Positions 32,420-41,270 of a stretch of DNA of 64,000 nt are shown here, one piece after another; within the stretch, counting starts at the first letter, position 1, and each line of letters opens with the position of its first letter. This DNA is from Streptomyces sulfonofaciens. GTDB lineage: Bacteria > Actinomycetota > Actinomycetes > Streptomycetales > Streptomycetaceae. Made by a program: the position numbers and the translations under genes. The notes beneath the pieces were generated by a model, which was not told the DNA's origin, made no database searches, and saw nothing but the letters and a program-made list of their open reading frames with translations. The stretch is taken from assembly GCF_014656295.1 (NCBI RefSeq), contig NZ_BNCD01000016.1, forward strand, positions 62,001 to 126,000. Direction: 5' to 3'.

Positions 32420-32786
32420 GGCGACATCCAGTCCGGAGAGCAGCTGGGCCTGCTTTCAACCTTTTGAATGGTACGGGGCCTATGGGTGAACTCTCCCGGC
32501 GGGTCCGGTTCGAGCTCTCTGACCTGGACTTCTTCTCTGGTCTGTGACCGTGGTGCACCTCTGTGTGCCCTTCTTGTGTGCCTTGCGCACCGGTCCTGTG
32601 CCCATGTCGTGCCCGTCTCTGCGGCCAGGGTACCGCGCTATCGCGTGCTCGTGACGGGAGTCAGGAACCAGTGATAACTTCATGGCGGTACCCGCTGTCA
32701 CCGGAACCCGCTGCCACCCCGGTGCGTCGCTGCGTGTGCGGTCCGCGCCGGCCCGTCAGCCGCCCCCTGCCCGAGGAGGCCGCGCC
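32420..32786. other. Divergent intergenic region (HATPase / crotonase)
   Basis: No gene supported. It contains TTCAA-CCTT-TTGAA at 32455-32468, a palindrome 36 bp upstream of the HATPase start, and at 32651-32677 a promoter-like element that recurs upstream of the acyl-CoA dehydrogenase gene. In-frame ATG at 32682 directly after that element would make a longer, leaderless crotonase; GAGGAGG before 32787 argues for the shorter form. Confidence 0.55.
32651..32677 (+). promoter_or_regulatory. Shared 27-bp promoter element, copy 1
   Basis: Shares GTGACG-N2-AGTCA-N7-G-N-GATAA with 40098-40124, no gaps. GTGACG and GATAAC could be -35 and -10 with a 16-bp spacer; the conserved AGTCA block between them suggests an operator as well. 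Confidence 0.55.
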
Positions 32787-33614
32787 ATGAGTCCCTTCGC
32801 CGGATCCGCGTCCCGCACGCGGGAGTGGCACCACCTCCGCCTCACCGTGGCCGACGGCGTCGCTACGGTCACGCTCGCCCGCCCGGAGAAGCTGAACGCC
32901 CTGACCTTCGGTGCCTACGCCGACCTGCGCGACCTGCTCGCCGAGCTGTCGAGGGAGCGCTCCGTGCGCGCGCTGGTGCTGGCCGGCGGGGGCCGGGGCT
33001 TCTGCTCCGGCGGCGACGTGGACGACATCATCGGCGCCACGCTCGCCATGGACACCGCCGAACTCGTCGACTTCAACCGGATGACGGGACAGGTCGTCCG
33101 TGCCGTGCGCGAGTGCCCGTTCCCGGTGATCGCCGCGGTGCACGGGGTGGCGGCCGGCGCGGGAGCCGTCCTCGCGCTGGCCGCGGACTTCCGGGTCGCC
33201 GATCCCTCCGCGCGGTTCGCCTTCCTGTTCACCAGGGTCGGTCTCTCCGGCGGTGACATGGGCGCCGCGTATCTGCTGCCCCGGGTCGTCGGCCTCGGCC
33301 ACGCCACCCGGCTGCTGATGCTGGGCGAACCGGTGCGGGCCGCGGAGGCCGAGCGGATCGGACTGATCAGCGAGCTGGCCGAGGACGGCGGTGCCGACGA
33401 CCGGGCGCAGCGGCTCGCCCGCCGCCTCGCCGACGGGCCCGCGCTCGCCCTTGCGCAGACCAAGGCCCTGCTCACGGCCGAACTCGACATGCCGCTCGGC
33501 GCCGCCGTCGAACTGGACGCGTCGACGCAGGCGCTGCTGATGACGGGCGCGGACTACGCGGAGTTCCACGCGGCGTTCACACAGAAGCGCGACCCCCAGT
33601 GGCGGGGGCGCTGA
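32787..33614 (+). CDS. Enoyl-CoA hydratase/isomerase-family (crotonase) protein
   Basis: 275 residues, crotonase fold: oxyanion-hole strands ALVLAGGGRGFCSGGDVDD and AAVHGVAAGAGAVLALAADFRVAD, then GLSGGDMGAAYLLPRVVG. The first catalytic glutamate of true hydratases (the PExxLG position) is replaced: this protein reads AFLFTRVGL there. So a plain enoyl-CoA hydratase role is doubtful; a ring-opening or isomerase role on a cyclic acyl-CoA is possible. ATG 32787 follows GAGGAGG. The fused monooxygenase/reductase gene begins 3 nt after (or overlaps) its stop, so both belong to one pathway. Confidence 0.85.
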   Translation: MSPFAGSASRTREWHHLRLTVADGVATVTLARPEKLNALTFGAYADLRDLLAELSRERSVRALVLAGGGRGFCSGGDVDDIIGATLAMDTAELVDFNRMTGQVVRAVRECPFPVIAAVHGVAAGAGAVLALAADFRVADPSARFAFLFTRVGLSGGDMGAAYLLPRVVGLGHATRLLMLGEPVRAAEAERIGLISELAEDGGADDRAQRLARRLADGPALALAQTKALLTAELDMPLGAAVELDASTQALLMTGADYAEFHAAFTQKRDPQWRGR

Positions 33615-33616
33615 CG

Positions 33617-36106
33617 GTGCCCGCCGACCCCGCGCCCACGGCCCCTGCCGCCCGCCCCGCGCCCACGGCGCCCGCCGTTCCCGCCGCCACGGAACCTTCC
33701 GGACCCGCCGTGTCCGCCGGGTCCGCCGTGCCCGCCGGCCCCGCCGCGTCCGCCGGTCCGGTGCGGCGGGTCGCCGTGGTCGGCGGGGGGCCCGGCGGGC
33801 TGTACGCCGCGGCCCTGCTCAAACGGCTCGATCCGGCACGCGAGGTCACCGTCTGGGAGCGCAACGCACCGGACGATACCTTCGGGTTCGGGGTCGTGCT
33901 CTCCGACGAGACCCTCGGCGGGATCGAGAGCGCGGACCCCGTGGTGTACGCGGCGCTGGAGGCCGAGTTCGTCCGCTGGGACGACATCGCGATCGTGCAC
34001 CGCGGCCACCGGCAGATCTCCGGGGGGCACGGCTTCGCCGCCCTGGAGCGCCGCCGCCTGCTGGAGATCCTGCACGAGCGCTGCCGTTCCCTGGGCGTCG
34101 GGCTCCGCTTCCGCACGGAGGCGCCGCCGGTCGACGCGCTGGCGGCGGCGCACGACCTGGTGATCGTCGCCGACGGTGTGCACAGCCTCACGCGCGCCGC
34201 GCGGGCCGACGTCTTCCGCCCTCGTGTCACCGCGCACCGCTGCCGCTACATCTGGCTCGCCGCCGACTTCGCCTTCGACGCCTTCCGCTTCGAGATCGCC
34301 GAGACCGGGCACGGCACCGTGCAGTTGCACGGCTACCCGTACGCGGCGGACGCCAGCACCGTGATCGTCGAGATGCGCGAGGAGGTCTGGGAGGCGGCCG
34401 GCTTCGCCGGCCTGGACGAGCGCCGGTCCGCCGAGCGCTGCGCCGGGATCTTCGCCACCGCCCTCGGGGGCCGCCCGCTGCGCGGCAACCGCTCCTCCTG
34501 GCTCACCTTCCGCACCGTCGTCAACGAGACGTGGTCGGCCGGCAACGTCGTCCTGCTGGGCGACGCCGCGCACACGGCGCACTTCTCCATCGGCTCCGGA
34601 ACCAAGCTCGCCGTCGAGGACGCCCTGGCCCTCGCCGCCTGCATCGAGGAGCACGCACCGCGGCGGCGCGCGCACGGCCCGGCCGGCCCCGGCCCCGGTC
34701 GGGAGCACGATGCGGCCGCCGCCGTGCCGTCCGCTCTCACCCGGGCCCTGCGTGCGTACGAGGCCGAGCGGAAGCCCGTCGTCGCCTCCACGCAGCGCGC
34801 GGCCCGGGCCAGCCTGGAGTGGTTCGAGGACCTGGACCTCTACACGGGCCAGCCGCCCCGGCAGTTCGCCTTCAACCTGCTCACCCGCAGCCGCCGCGTC
34901 ACCCACGGCAACCTGCGGCTGCGCGACCCGGACTTCACCCGGGCCGTGGAGCGCGACGCGGGCTGCCCGGCCGGCACCCCGCCGATGTTCACGCCCTTCC
35001 GGCTGCGCGGTCTGACCCTGCGCAACCGCGTCGTCTGCTCGCCCATGGACCTGTACTCGGCCGAGGACGGCGTGCCCGGCGACCTCCACCTGGTCCACCT
35101 GGGCGCCAGGGCGCTGGGCGGAGCAGGTCTGGTGATGACGGAGATGGTCTGCGTCAGCGCACGGGGCCGGATCACGCCGGGCTGCACGGGCCTGTACACG
35201 GACGGGCAGGCGGCGGCCTGGCGGCGGATCGTGGACTTCGTGCACACCCGGGCGCCCGGCACCGCGCTCGGCGTCCAGCTCGGGCACGCGGGCCGCAAGG
35301 GCTCCACCAAGCTGATGTGGGAGGGCATGGACCAGCCCCTGGACGACGGCAACTGGCCGCTGGTCGCCGCCTCCGCCATCCCGTACACGCCCCGCAGCCA
35401 GACCCCGCAGGAGCTCGCTCCGGCGGGCCTCGCGGCGGTGCGCGAGCGGTTCACCGAGGCCGCGCGGCGGGCCGCGGACTGCGGCTTCGACCTCCTGGAG
35501 CTGCACTGCGCGCACGGCTACCTGCTGTCCGGGTTCCTCTCGCCGCTGACCAACCGGCGCACCGACGCCTACGGCGGCTCGCTGACCGGCCGCCTCCGCT
35601 TCCCGCTGGAGGTCTTCGACGCGGTGCGCGCGGTGTGGCCCGCGGAACGGCCCATGACGGTCCGCATCTCCGCCACCGACTGGGCACCGGGCGGCACCAC
35701 GGCAGAGGACGCCGTGCGGATCGCCCGGGCCTTCGCCGCGCACGGCGCCGACGCCATCGACGTCTCCACCGGCCAGGTCGTTGCCGAGGAGCGTCCGGAG
35801 CACGGGCGCTCGTACCAGACCCCGTACGCCGACCGGATCCGCAACACCGCGGGTGTCCCGGTGATCGCGGTCGGTGCCATCTCCTCGTGGGACGACGTCA
35901 ACTCCCTGATCCTGGCCGGCCGCACCGACCTGTGCGCACTGGCCCGCCCCCACCTGTACGACCCGCACTGGACCCTGCACGCCGCCGCGGAGCAGGGCTA
36001 CACGGGCCCCGGCGCGGCCTGGCCGGTGCCGTACCTGGCGGGCAGCCGCCGCCCGCCCACCGGCCGCACCGACGCGCCGAAGCCCCGCCTCACCCTGGAC
36101 GGCTGA
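33617..36106 (+). CDS. Fused flavin monooxygenase / old-yellow-enzyme reductase (aryl-CoA hydroxylase type)
   Basis: 829 residues. After a Pro/Ala-rich N-terminus (~40 residues), residues ~45-440 are a class A flavin monooxygenase (VAVVGGGPGGLYAAALL; VLLGDAAHTAHFSIGSGTKLAVEDA), and ~450-825 an old-yellow-enzyme domain (FTPFRLRGLTLRNRVVCSPM; LELHCAHGYLLSGFLSPLTNRR). This fusion is known in 2-aminobenzoyl-CoA monooxygenase/reductase and in proteins annotated as salicylyl-CoA 5-hydroxylase/oxidoreductase. It would hydroxylate and then reduce the ring of an aryl-CoA. GTG 33617 lies just after the crotonase stop; GTG 33599 overlapping it is an alternative. The aryl-CoA ligase is encoded at 38195-40024. 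Confidence 0.88.
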   Translation: MPADPAPTAPAARPAPTAPAVPAATEPSGPAVSAGSAVPAGPAASAGPVRRVAVVGGGPGGLYAAALLKRLDPAREVTVWERNAPDDTFGFGVVLSDETLGGIESADPVVYAALEAEFVRWDDIAIVHRGHRQISGGHGFAALERRRLLEILHERCRSLGVGLRFRTEAPPVDALAAAHDLVIVADGVHSLTRAARADVFRPRVTAHRCRYIWLAADFAFDAFRFEIAETGHGTVQLHGYPYAADASTVIVEMREEVWEAAGFAGLDERRSAERCAGIFATALGGRPLRGNRSSWLTFRTVVNETWSAGNVVLLGDAAHTAHFSIGSGTKLAVEDALALAACIEEHAPRRRAHGPAGPGPGREHDAAAAVPSALTRALRAYEAERKPVVASTQRAARASLEWFEDLDLYTGQPPRQFAFNLLTRSRRVTHGNLRLRDPDFTRAVERDAGCPAGTPPMFTPFRLRGLTLRNRVVCSPMDLYSAEDGVPGDLHLVHLGARALGGAGLVMTEMVCVSARGRITPGCTGLYTDGQAAAWRRIVDFVHTRAPGTALGVQLGHAGRKGSTKLMWEGMDQPLDDGNWPLVAASAIPYTPRSQTPQELAPAGLAAVRERFTEAARRAADCGFDLLELHCAHGYLLSGFLSPLTNRRTDAYGGSLTGRLRFPLEVFDAVRAVWPAERPMTVRISATDWAPGGTTAEDAVRIARAFAAHGADAIDVSTGQVVAEERPEHGRSYQTPYADRIRNTAGVPVIAVGAISSWDDVNSLILAGRTDLCALARPHLYDPHWTLHAAAEQGYTGPGAAWPVPYLAGSRRPPTGRTDAPKPRLTLDG

Positions 36107-36200
36107 GACCGCCGCACCGCCCCCTCGCCCGCCGGCACCCGGTGCGCCGACCGCACGTGCACGGGGCGGCGGTTCTCGCGGACGGCCCCTTCGGCGGCCT

Positions 36201-36641
36201 TCAGCCGAGCTGCTCGGCCAGTCCTACGATGATGCCCTCGGGTCCGCGGACGTAGCAGAGCAGGTAGCTGTCCTCGAACCGCGCCACCTCGCCGACGAGT
36301 GCGGCGCCGTGGGTGCGCAGACGGGCCACGGTGTCCTCGATGTCGTCGACGGCGAACATGATGCGGCGGATGCCCGGCGTGTTCGTCGGCGCGTCCCTCG
36401 GCTCGGCGCTGGTCGCCTTCGGGGTGTGGAACATCGCCAGCTCGATTCGGCCGTGGCCGTCCGGGGTCCGCAGCATGGCGACGTCCTGCCGGACGTCGTC
36501 GAGCCCGATGACACGCTCCACCCAGCGTCCCTCGATCGGCGCCCTGCCCTCCAGCTCCATGCCGAGTTCGACGAAGAACGACACGACGGCGTCAAGGTCG
36601 TCGACAACGATGAGGACGTTGTCCATCCGCCGGATGGTCAT
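36201..36641 (-). CDS. VOC-family (glyoxalase-like) protein
   Basis: 146 residues, two beta-alpha-beta-beta-beta modules: MTIRRMDNVLIVVDDLDAVVSFF, RIELAMFHTPKA, GIRRIMFAVDDIEDTVARL and YLLCYVRGPEGIIVGLAEQLG. Possible metal ligands are E in IELAMF and the C-terminal EGIIVGLAE; the usual His/Gln ligands are not obvious. ATG 36641 follows GGGAGG. It sits inside the aryl-CoA cluster on the opposite strand; whether it takes part is not clear. VOC proteins range from dioxygenases to resistance proteins. Confidence 0.82.
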   Translation of the reverse strand: MTIRRMDNVLIVVDDLDAVVSFFVELGMELEGRAPIEGRWVERVIGLDDVRQDVAMLRTPDGHGRIELAMFHTPKATSAEPRDAPTNTPGIRRIMFAVDDIEDTVARLRTHGAALVGEVARFEDSYLLCYVRGPEGIIVGLAEQLG

Positions 36642-36889
36642 GCTGGGCCTCCCTGGGGTGTCACGGCCCCGGTGGCCGCATCCGCCACCGAGGCGGGGCC
36701 GCCGGGCCGGCTGCGGCATGCTCCGCCCCATCCTCTTCGAAAGCCTCCGGACGAAGCAGTTCCGGTCACCGGCGGGCCGTGCTGCTCGAACGACCGCGCC
36801 ACTCGACGGCACACACGCAGGATCCGGAGGCACGGGAGAACGACCGCCCCCGCCGTGCGGCCCGGATCCCGGCCCATAGAATCGAACGC

Positions 36890-37225
36890 ATGTCCGATCT
36901 GCCGCCCGATCTGCCGCGCCTCCGTGTCCTGGAGACCTGGCTGCTCTACATGCTGGACCGGGTCCGCGGGAGGATCGCCTCTCTCGAACGCCGCGAGGCG
37001 GAGCGGCGCCGCGGCGCCCGGGCCCGGCCCCCGGTGCCCGACTGGACCATCGAGATGGGCATCGGACGGGGCCGGCCGCCCGTGTACGCGCACGTGGGCG
37101 GTTGCCCCACGGCGGGCGGCAGACTGCGTCCGGTCGGCCGTGCGGAGGTGGTCCGGGCGCTCACCGAGGGCGTGCCTGCGTGTCCGCAGTGCCGGCCGGA
37201 CAGCGCACTGGGCCTGCTGGAATGA
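36890..37225 (+). CDS. DUF6233-like protein
   Basis: 111 residues. The pattern LPRLRVLETWLLYMLDRVRGRI, PDWTIEMGIGRGRPPVYAHVGGC and CPQCRPDSALGLLE is what I recall for Streptomyces family DUF6233; the two Cys/His pairs (HVGGC, CPQC) could bind zinc. Function unknown. TAGAAT at 36877-36882 ends 7 bp before the ATG, so the mRNA is probably leaderless. Appears unrelated to the surrounding catabolic genes. Confidence 0.72.
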   Translation: MSDLPPDLPRLRVLETWLLYMLDRVRGRIASLERREAERRRGARARPPVPDWTIEMGIGRGRPPVYAHVGGCPTAGGRLRPVGRAEVVRALTEGVPACPQCRPDSALGLLE

Positions 37226-37353
37226 GGGACGCGGGAAGGGCGCCGCGGTGCCGGGCGGGCGCGGAAGGCGAGGGAGAGGGGGCGGCGCCGGAGCGGATGC
37301 CCGAGCGCGGGACGGATGCCCGAGCGGTGGCCGGGGCGCGGCACCCGGCCCGC

Positions 37354-38190
37354 TCAGCCGGCGCCGGTCACGAACCGCTCGCCCGCGGCCCGCAGCCGTG
37401 TGTGCAGGCCCTGGAAGACCGCGGCCGAGTCGCCGCCGGGCCAGTCGGCGGGCAGCAGCTCGGCGGGCAGCCCGGGGTCGGTGTAGGGGAGGTGCCGCCA
37501 GGAGTCGAGGGCGAGGAGGTAGTCGCGGTAGGCATCCTCGGGCGGGGTGTCGGTGCGGCGCCGCCAGGCGGCCAGTACCGGCTCGTGCGCGGCGAGGAAG
37601 CGCTCGTGCTGCGCGGCGAGGGCGGGCAGGTCCCACCAGCGCGCCACGGACCGCGCGGTCGGCGCGAAGCCGAGGTGCGCGCCCCGGAACAGCTCCACGT
37701 ACGGTTCGAGGCCGAGCCGCCGCAGGGTGTGCCGGGTCTCCTCGTGCAGCCGGGCGGGCGCGATCCACACGCCGGGCGCCGCGGTGCCGAAGCCCAGTCC
37801 CGCGAGCCGGGAGCGCAGCACGTGCCGCTTGGCGCGCTCGGCCTCCGGCACGCTGAAGACGGCGAGCAGCCAGCCTTCGTCGGCGCGCGGCGGCTCGTGC
37901 GGGTAGATGCGGCGGTCGCCGTCGTCGAGGAGTTGCCGTGCGTCCGGCGAGAGCGCGTACCCGGCGGCGCCGGCCGCGGTGCGGGCGGGCTCCAGCAGCC
38001 CGCGGCGCTTGAGCCGGGACACGGCCGACCGCACGGACGGCGCGTCCACCCCCGCGGTGCCCAGCAGCCGGACGAGCTCCGCGACGGGGACGGGCCCCCG
38101 GAAGCCGCGGCCGTAGGCGCCGTAGAAGGTGACGATCAGCGAGCGCGGGGCGTGCGCGCTGGTGTGCTGGGGGAGCGGCGGCTCGGACAC
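37354..38190 (-). CDS. PaaX-family transcriptional repressor
   Basis: 278 residues. The N-terminal winged helix (ARSLIVTFYGAYGRG-like start as PRSLIVTFYGAYGRGF; GVDAPSVRSAVSRLKRRGLL) and the PaaX middle domain (LLAVFSVPEAERAKRHVLRSRL; LGFGTAAPGVWIAP) and C-terminal domain (YRDYLLALDSWRHLPYTDPGLPAELLPADWPG) are clear. PaaX proteins sense aryl-CoA esters; here the likely effector is the product of the ligase encoded 4 nt upstream. GTG at 38190. Probably represses the ligase operon and the divergent dehydrogenase operon. Confidence 0.92.
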   Translation of the reverse strand: MSEPPLPQHTSAHAPRSLIVTFYGAYGRGFRGPVPVAELVRLLGTAGVDAPSVRSAVSRLKRRGLLEPARTAAGAAGYALSPDARQLLDDGDRRIYPHEPPRADEGWLLAVFSVPEAERAKRHVLRSRLAGLGFGTAAPGVWIAPARLHEETRHTLRRLGLEPYVELFRGAHLGFAPTARSVARWWDLPALAAQHERFLAAHEPVLAAWRRRTDTPPEDAYRDYLLALDSWRHLPYTDPGLPAELLPADWPGGDSAAVFQGLHTRLRAAGERFVTGAG

Positions 38191-38194
38191 GTGA

Positions 38195-40024
38195 TCACTC
38201 TAGAGGTCCCGGCGGACGCCGGTACGGGCCGTCCGCCCCGTGCCGGGGACCCGTCGGACCCGGGCCGCCCGGATGCTCCCCGTCCGCCGTGCGCAGCCGG
38301 AACCGCTGGAGCTTGCCGGTCGCCGTGTGGGGCAGTGCCGTGCAGAAGACGATCTCGCGGGGGCACTTGTACGGCGCGAGTTCGGACCTGACGAACTCGC
38401 GCAGCGCCTCGGCGTCCGGGGCCGCGCCCTCGCGCAGCACCACGTGGGCCACGGCGATCTGGCCGCGCTCCGGATCGGGCCGGCCCACCACGGCCGTCTC
38501 CCGTACGTCCGGGTGGCGCAGCAGGACGTCCTCGATCTCGGGGCCGGCGATGTTGTAGCCCGCCGACACGATCATGTCGTCGGCGCGCGCCACATAGCGG
38601 AAGTAGCCGTCGGCGTCGCGGACGTAGGTGTCCCCGGTGATGTTCCAGCCGTCGCGCACATAGCTGCTCTGGCGCGCGTCGGCCAGGTAGCGGCAGCCGA
38701 CCGGGCCGCGCACCGCGAGCAGCCCGGGCCGCCCGTCGGGAACCTCCCGGCCCGCGGCGTCCACCACGCGCGCCTGCCAGCCCGGTACCGGGCGGCCGGT
38801 GGTGCCGGGCCTGATCTCGCCGTCCGCCGCGGATATGAAGATGTGCAGCAGCTCCGTGGCGCCGATGCCGTTGATGATCCGCAGGCCGGTGCGCCGGTAC
38901 CAGGCCCGCCAGGTGGCGGCCGGCAGGTTCTCGCCCGCCGCCACGCAGCGGCGCAGTGACGACACGTCATGGCCGTCGAGCAGGTCCAGCATGGTGCGGT
39001 AGGCGGTGGGCGCGGTGAACAGCACCGAGACGCCGTGCGCCGCGATCTCGGGCAGCAGCCGGCGCGGGCCGGCGTGTTCGAGCAGCAGCGCGCTCGCGCC
39101 GGCGCGCAGCGGGAAGACCACGAGGCCGCCGAGGCCGAACGTGAACCCCAGCGGAGGGCTGCCCGTGAACACGTCGTCCGGCACCGGTTTGAGGACGTGC
39201 CGGGCGAAGGTGTCGGCGATCGCCAGCACATCGCGGTGGAAGTGCAGGCAGCCCTTGGGGCGGCCGGTGGTGCCGGAGGTGAAGGCGATCAGGGCGATGT
39301 CGTCGGCGGCGGTGTCCACCGCAGGGTGGGCGACCGGCGCGGGCACACGTGCGCAGCGGTGCGTCAGATCGTCCGGCGCCCCCGTTCCGAAGGTCGTGAT
39401 GCGCAGCCCGGGCACGCCCGCCGCGGCCAGGTCGTCGACCGAGCGCGCGTCGCACAGCGCGTGCCCGACCCGTGCGATCCGGCAGATGGCGGCCAGTTCG
39501 TGGGCGCGGTGCTGGGCCAGCACGGTGACCGCGATGCCGCCCGCCTTCATCACCGCCAGCCAGCACGCGGCGAGCCAGGGGGTGGTCGGGCCGCGCAGCA
39601 GCACGCGGTTGCCGGGCAGCACACCGAGCTGGCCGGTCAGCACCTGCGCGATCCGGTCGACGCGGTCCCGCAGCCGGCCGTACGACCAGATCTCGCCGGA
39701 CGGGGTGCGGAACGCGGCGCGGTCGGTCCCGAACCGCCTGATCGTGCCGTCCAGCAGCTCGGCGCCGCAGTTCAGCCTGGCCGGGTAGCGCAGCTCGGGC
39801 AGGTCGAAGGTGAGCAGCGGCCACTGGGACGCGGGCGGCAGGCGGTCGCGCGCGAAGGTGTCGGTGTGCGCGGTGGCGGCACCGGCGCCCGCACCGTCGG
39901 CACCGCGCCGAGGCGGCCCCGGTGCGCACGCGGAGCCCCGCGCGCCGCCGGGCGTCCCGGCGGTCGGCGGGCGCCGCGGGACGGCCCCGGTGTCCTCGGC
40001 CTGGTCGGCGTTCCCGGCGTCCAT
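38195..40024 (-). CDS. Benzoate/2-aminobenzoate-type aryl-CoA ligase
   Basis: 609 residues, ANL superfamily. Motifs: P-loop LIAFTSGTTGRPKG, A5 INGIGATELLHIF, A7 WNITGDTYVRDADGYFRY, A8 ARADDMIVSAGYNIAGPEIED and the A10 lysine in PHTATGKLQRF. Overall it resembles the benzoate-CoA ligase subfamily that includes 2-aminobenzoate-CoA ligase. It would activate an aromatic acid with ATP and CoA, giving the substrate of the fused monooxygenase/reductase. An Ala/Gly/Pro-rich N-terminal ~50 residues is not conserved in the family. ATG 40024 follows AAGGGGG. It precedes the paaX-like gene by 4 nt. Confidence 0.88.
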   Translation of the reverse strand: MDAGNADQAEDTGAVPRRPPTAGTPGGARGSACAPGPPRRGADGAGAGAATAHTDTFARDRLPPASQWPLLTFDLPELRYPARLNCGAELLDGTIRRFGTDRAAFRTPSGEIWSYGRLRDRVDRIAQVLTGQLGVLPGNRVLLRGPTTPWLAACWLAVMKAGGIAVTVLAQHRAHELAAICRIARVGHALCDARSVDDLAAAGVPGLRITTFGTGAPDDLTHRCARVPAPVAHPAVDTAADDIALIAFTSGTTGRPKGCLHFHRDVLAIADTFARHVLKPVPDDVFTGSPPLGFTFGLGGLVVFPLRAGASALLLEHAGPRRLLPEIAAHGVSVLFTAPTAYRTMLDLLDGHDVSSLRRCVAAGENLPAATWRAWYRRTGLRIINGIGATELLHIFISAADGEIRPGTTGRPVPGWQARVVDAAGREVPDGRPGLLAVRGPVGCRYLADARQSSYVRDGWNITGDTYVRDADGYFRYVARADDMIVSAGYNIAGPEIEDVLLRHPDVRETAVVGRPDPERGQIAVAHVVLREGAAPDAEALREFVRSELAPYKCPREIVFCTALPHTATGKLQRFRLRTADGEHPGGPGPTGPRHGADGPYRRPPGPLE

Positions 40025-40083
40025 GGGCGGTTCGCCCCCTTGGGGTGGTGGGCTCGCACAAGTCGTGGTGGGCTCGCGCATCG

Positions 40084-40111
40084 AGCGTATCGTGATGGTG
40101 ACGACAGTCAA
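40084..40111 (-). promoter_or_regulatory. Promoter of the aryl-CoA ligase / paaX operon
   Basis: On the minus strand TTGACT (40106-40111) and TACGCT (40084-40089) are 16 bp apart. It overlaps the plus-strand element at 40098-40124, so one bound protein could control both directions. Confidence 0.6.
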
Positions 40112-40124
40112 CGGTTCGCGATAA
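40098..40124 (+). promoter_or_regulatory. Shared 27-bp promoter element, copy 2
   Basis: Matches 32651-32677 at 17 of 27 positions without gaps, in blocks GTGACG, AGTCA and GATAA. An additional imperfect palindrome, TATCGTGA (40088-40095) and TCGCGATA (40116-40123), surrounds it. Likely target of the PaaX-like protein. Confidence 0.6.
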
Positions 40125-40145
40125 AGCGGATCGGGAGGGGGCCCG

Positions 40146-41270
40146 ATGGCAGTGACGCCCGTGTTCGCGCTGGACCCTGCACGACGCACCTGGTGCGAGG
40201 AGCTGCGGGCGCTCGGGGCCGAGCGGCTGCGGCCGCTCGCCGAGTGCGGTACGCCCGGCCGCCTCAACCGTCCGCTGCTGGCGGCCCTCGGCGACCTCGG
40301 CCTGCTGCGCAGGCTCTTCACCTCCGGCGCTCTCGACCTGTGCCTCATGCGGGAGTCGCTGGCGTACGCCTGCACGGAAGGGGAGACGGCCCTCGCCCTC
40401 CAGGGCCTCGGCGCCCATCCCGTGCTGGCCAGGGGCACGCCCGAGCAGCGCGAGCGCTGGCTGCCCGAGATCACGACCGGCCGTGCGGCCGCCGCCTTCG
40501 CCCTGAGCGAGCCCGACGCCGGCTCCGACGCCGCGGCGCTCACCCTCGCCGCCGACCCCGATCCGGCAGGCTACGGCTGGCGGCTCACCGGCAGCAAGTG
40601 CTGGATCTCGCAGGCTCCCGAAGCCGACTTCTACACCGTCTTCGCACGTACCACACCGGGTGCGGGCGCCCGTGGCATCACCGCCTTCCTGGTTCCCGCC
40701 GGCCGGCCGGGCCTCACCGGCAGTCCGCTCGACATGCTCTCCCCGCATCCCATCGGGGCCCTGGAGTTCGACGGTACGCCCGTGACCCCCCTCGATGTGA
40801 TCGGCGAGCCGGACCGCGGCTTCCGGGTCGCCATGGAGACCCTCAACCTCTTCCGGCCCAGCGTGGGCGCCTTCGCGGTCGGCATGGCCCAGGCCGCCCT
40901 GGACGCCACGCTCAGGCACACCGCGCGGCGCAGGGCCTTCGGCGGCACGCTCAGCGAGCTGCAGGCCGTCGCCCACCAAGTCGCCGAGATGGCCACCCGC
41001 ACCGAGGCCGCCCGGCTGCTGGTCTACGCGGCGGCCGCCGCCTACGACCGCGGCGACGACGGCGTCGCCCGGACCTCCGCGATGGCCAAGCTGCTGGCCA
41101 CCGAGACCGCCCAGTACGTCGTCGACACCGCCGTCCAGTTGCACGGCGCCCGCGCGCTGCGCCGCGGCCACCTGCTGGAGCATCTCTACCGCGAGGTGCG
41201 CGCCCCGCGGATCTACGAGGGCGCCAGCGAGGTGCAGCGCACCGTCATCGCGAAGGAGCTGTACCGATGA
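40146..41270 (+). CDS. Acyl-CoA dehydrogenase
   Basis: 374 residues with N-terminal helical, middle beta and C-terminal helical ACAD domains: AAFALSEPDAGSDAAAL, GYGWRLTGSKCWISQAPEADFYTVFART, RRAFGGTLSELQAVAHQVAEMA, AVQLHGARALRRG. The catalytic glutamate is in RIYEGASEVQRTVIAKELYR. In the 2-aminobenzoyl-CoA route such an enzyme would oxidise the reduced ring or its ring-opened product. ATG 40146 follows GGGAGGGG; its stop overlaps the ridA-like start (ATGA). Confidence 0.92.
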   Translation: MAVTPVFALDPARRTWCEELRALGAERLRPLAECGTPGRLNRPLLAALGDLGLLRRLFTSGALDLCLMRESLAYACTEGETALALQGLGAHPVLARGTPEQRERWLPEITTGRAAAAFALSEPDAGSDAAALTLAADPDPAGYGWRLTGSKCWISQAPEADFYTVFARTTPGAGARGITAFLVPAGRPGLTGSPLDMLSPHPIGALEFDGTPVTPLDVIGEPDRGFRVAMETLNLFRPSVGAFAVGMAQAALDATLRHTARRRAFGGTLSELQAVAHQVAEMATRTEAARLLVYAAAAAYDRGDDGVARTSAMAKLLATETAQYVVDTAVQLHGARALRRGHLLEHLYREVRAPRIYEGASEVQRTVIAKELYR

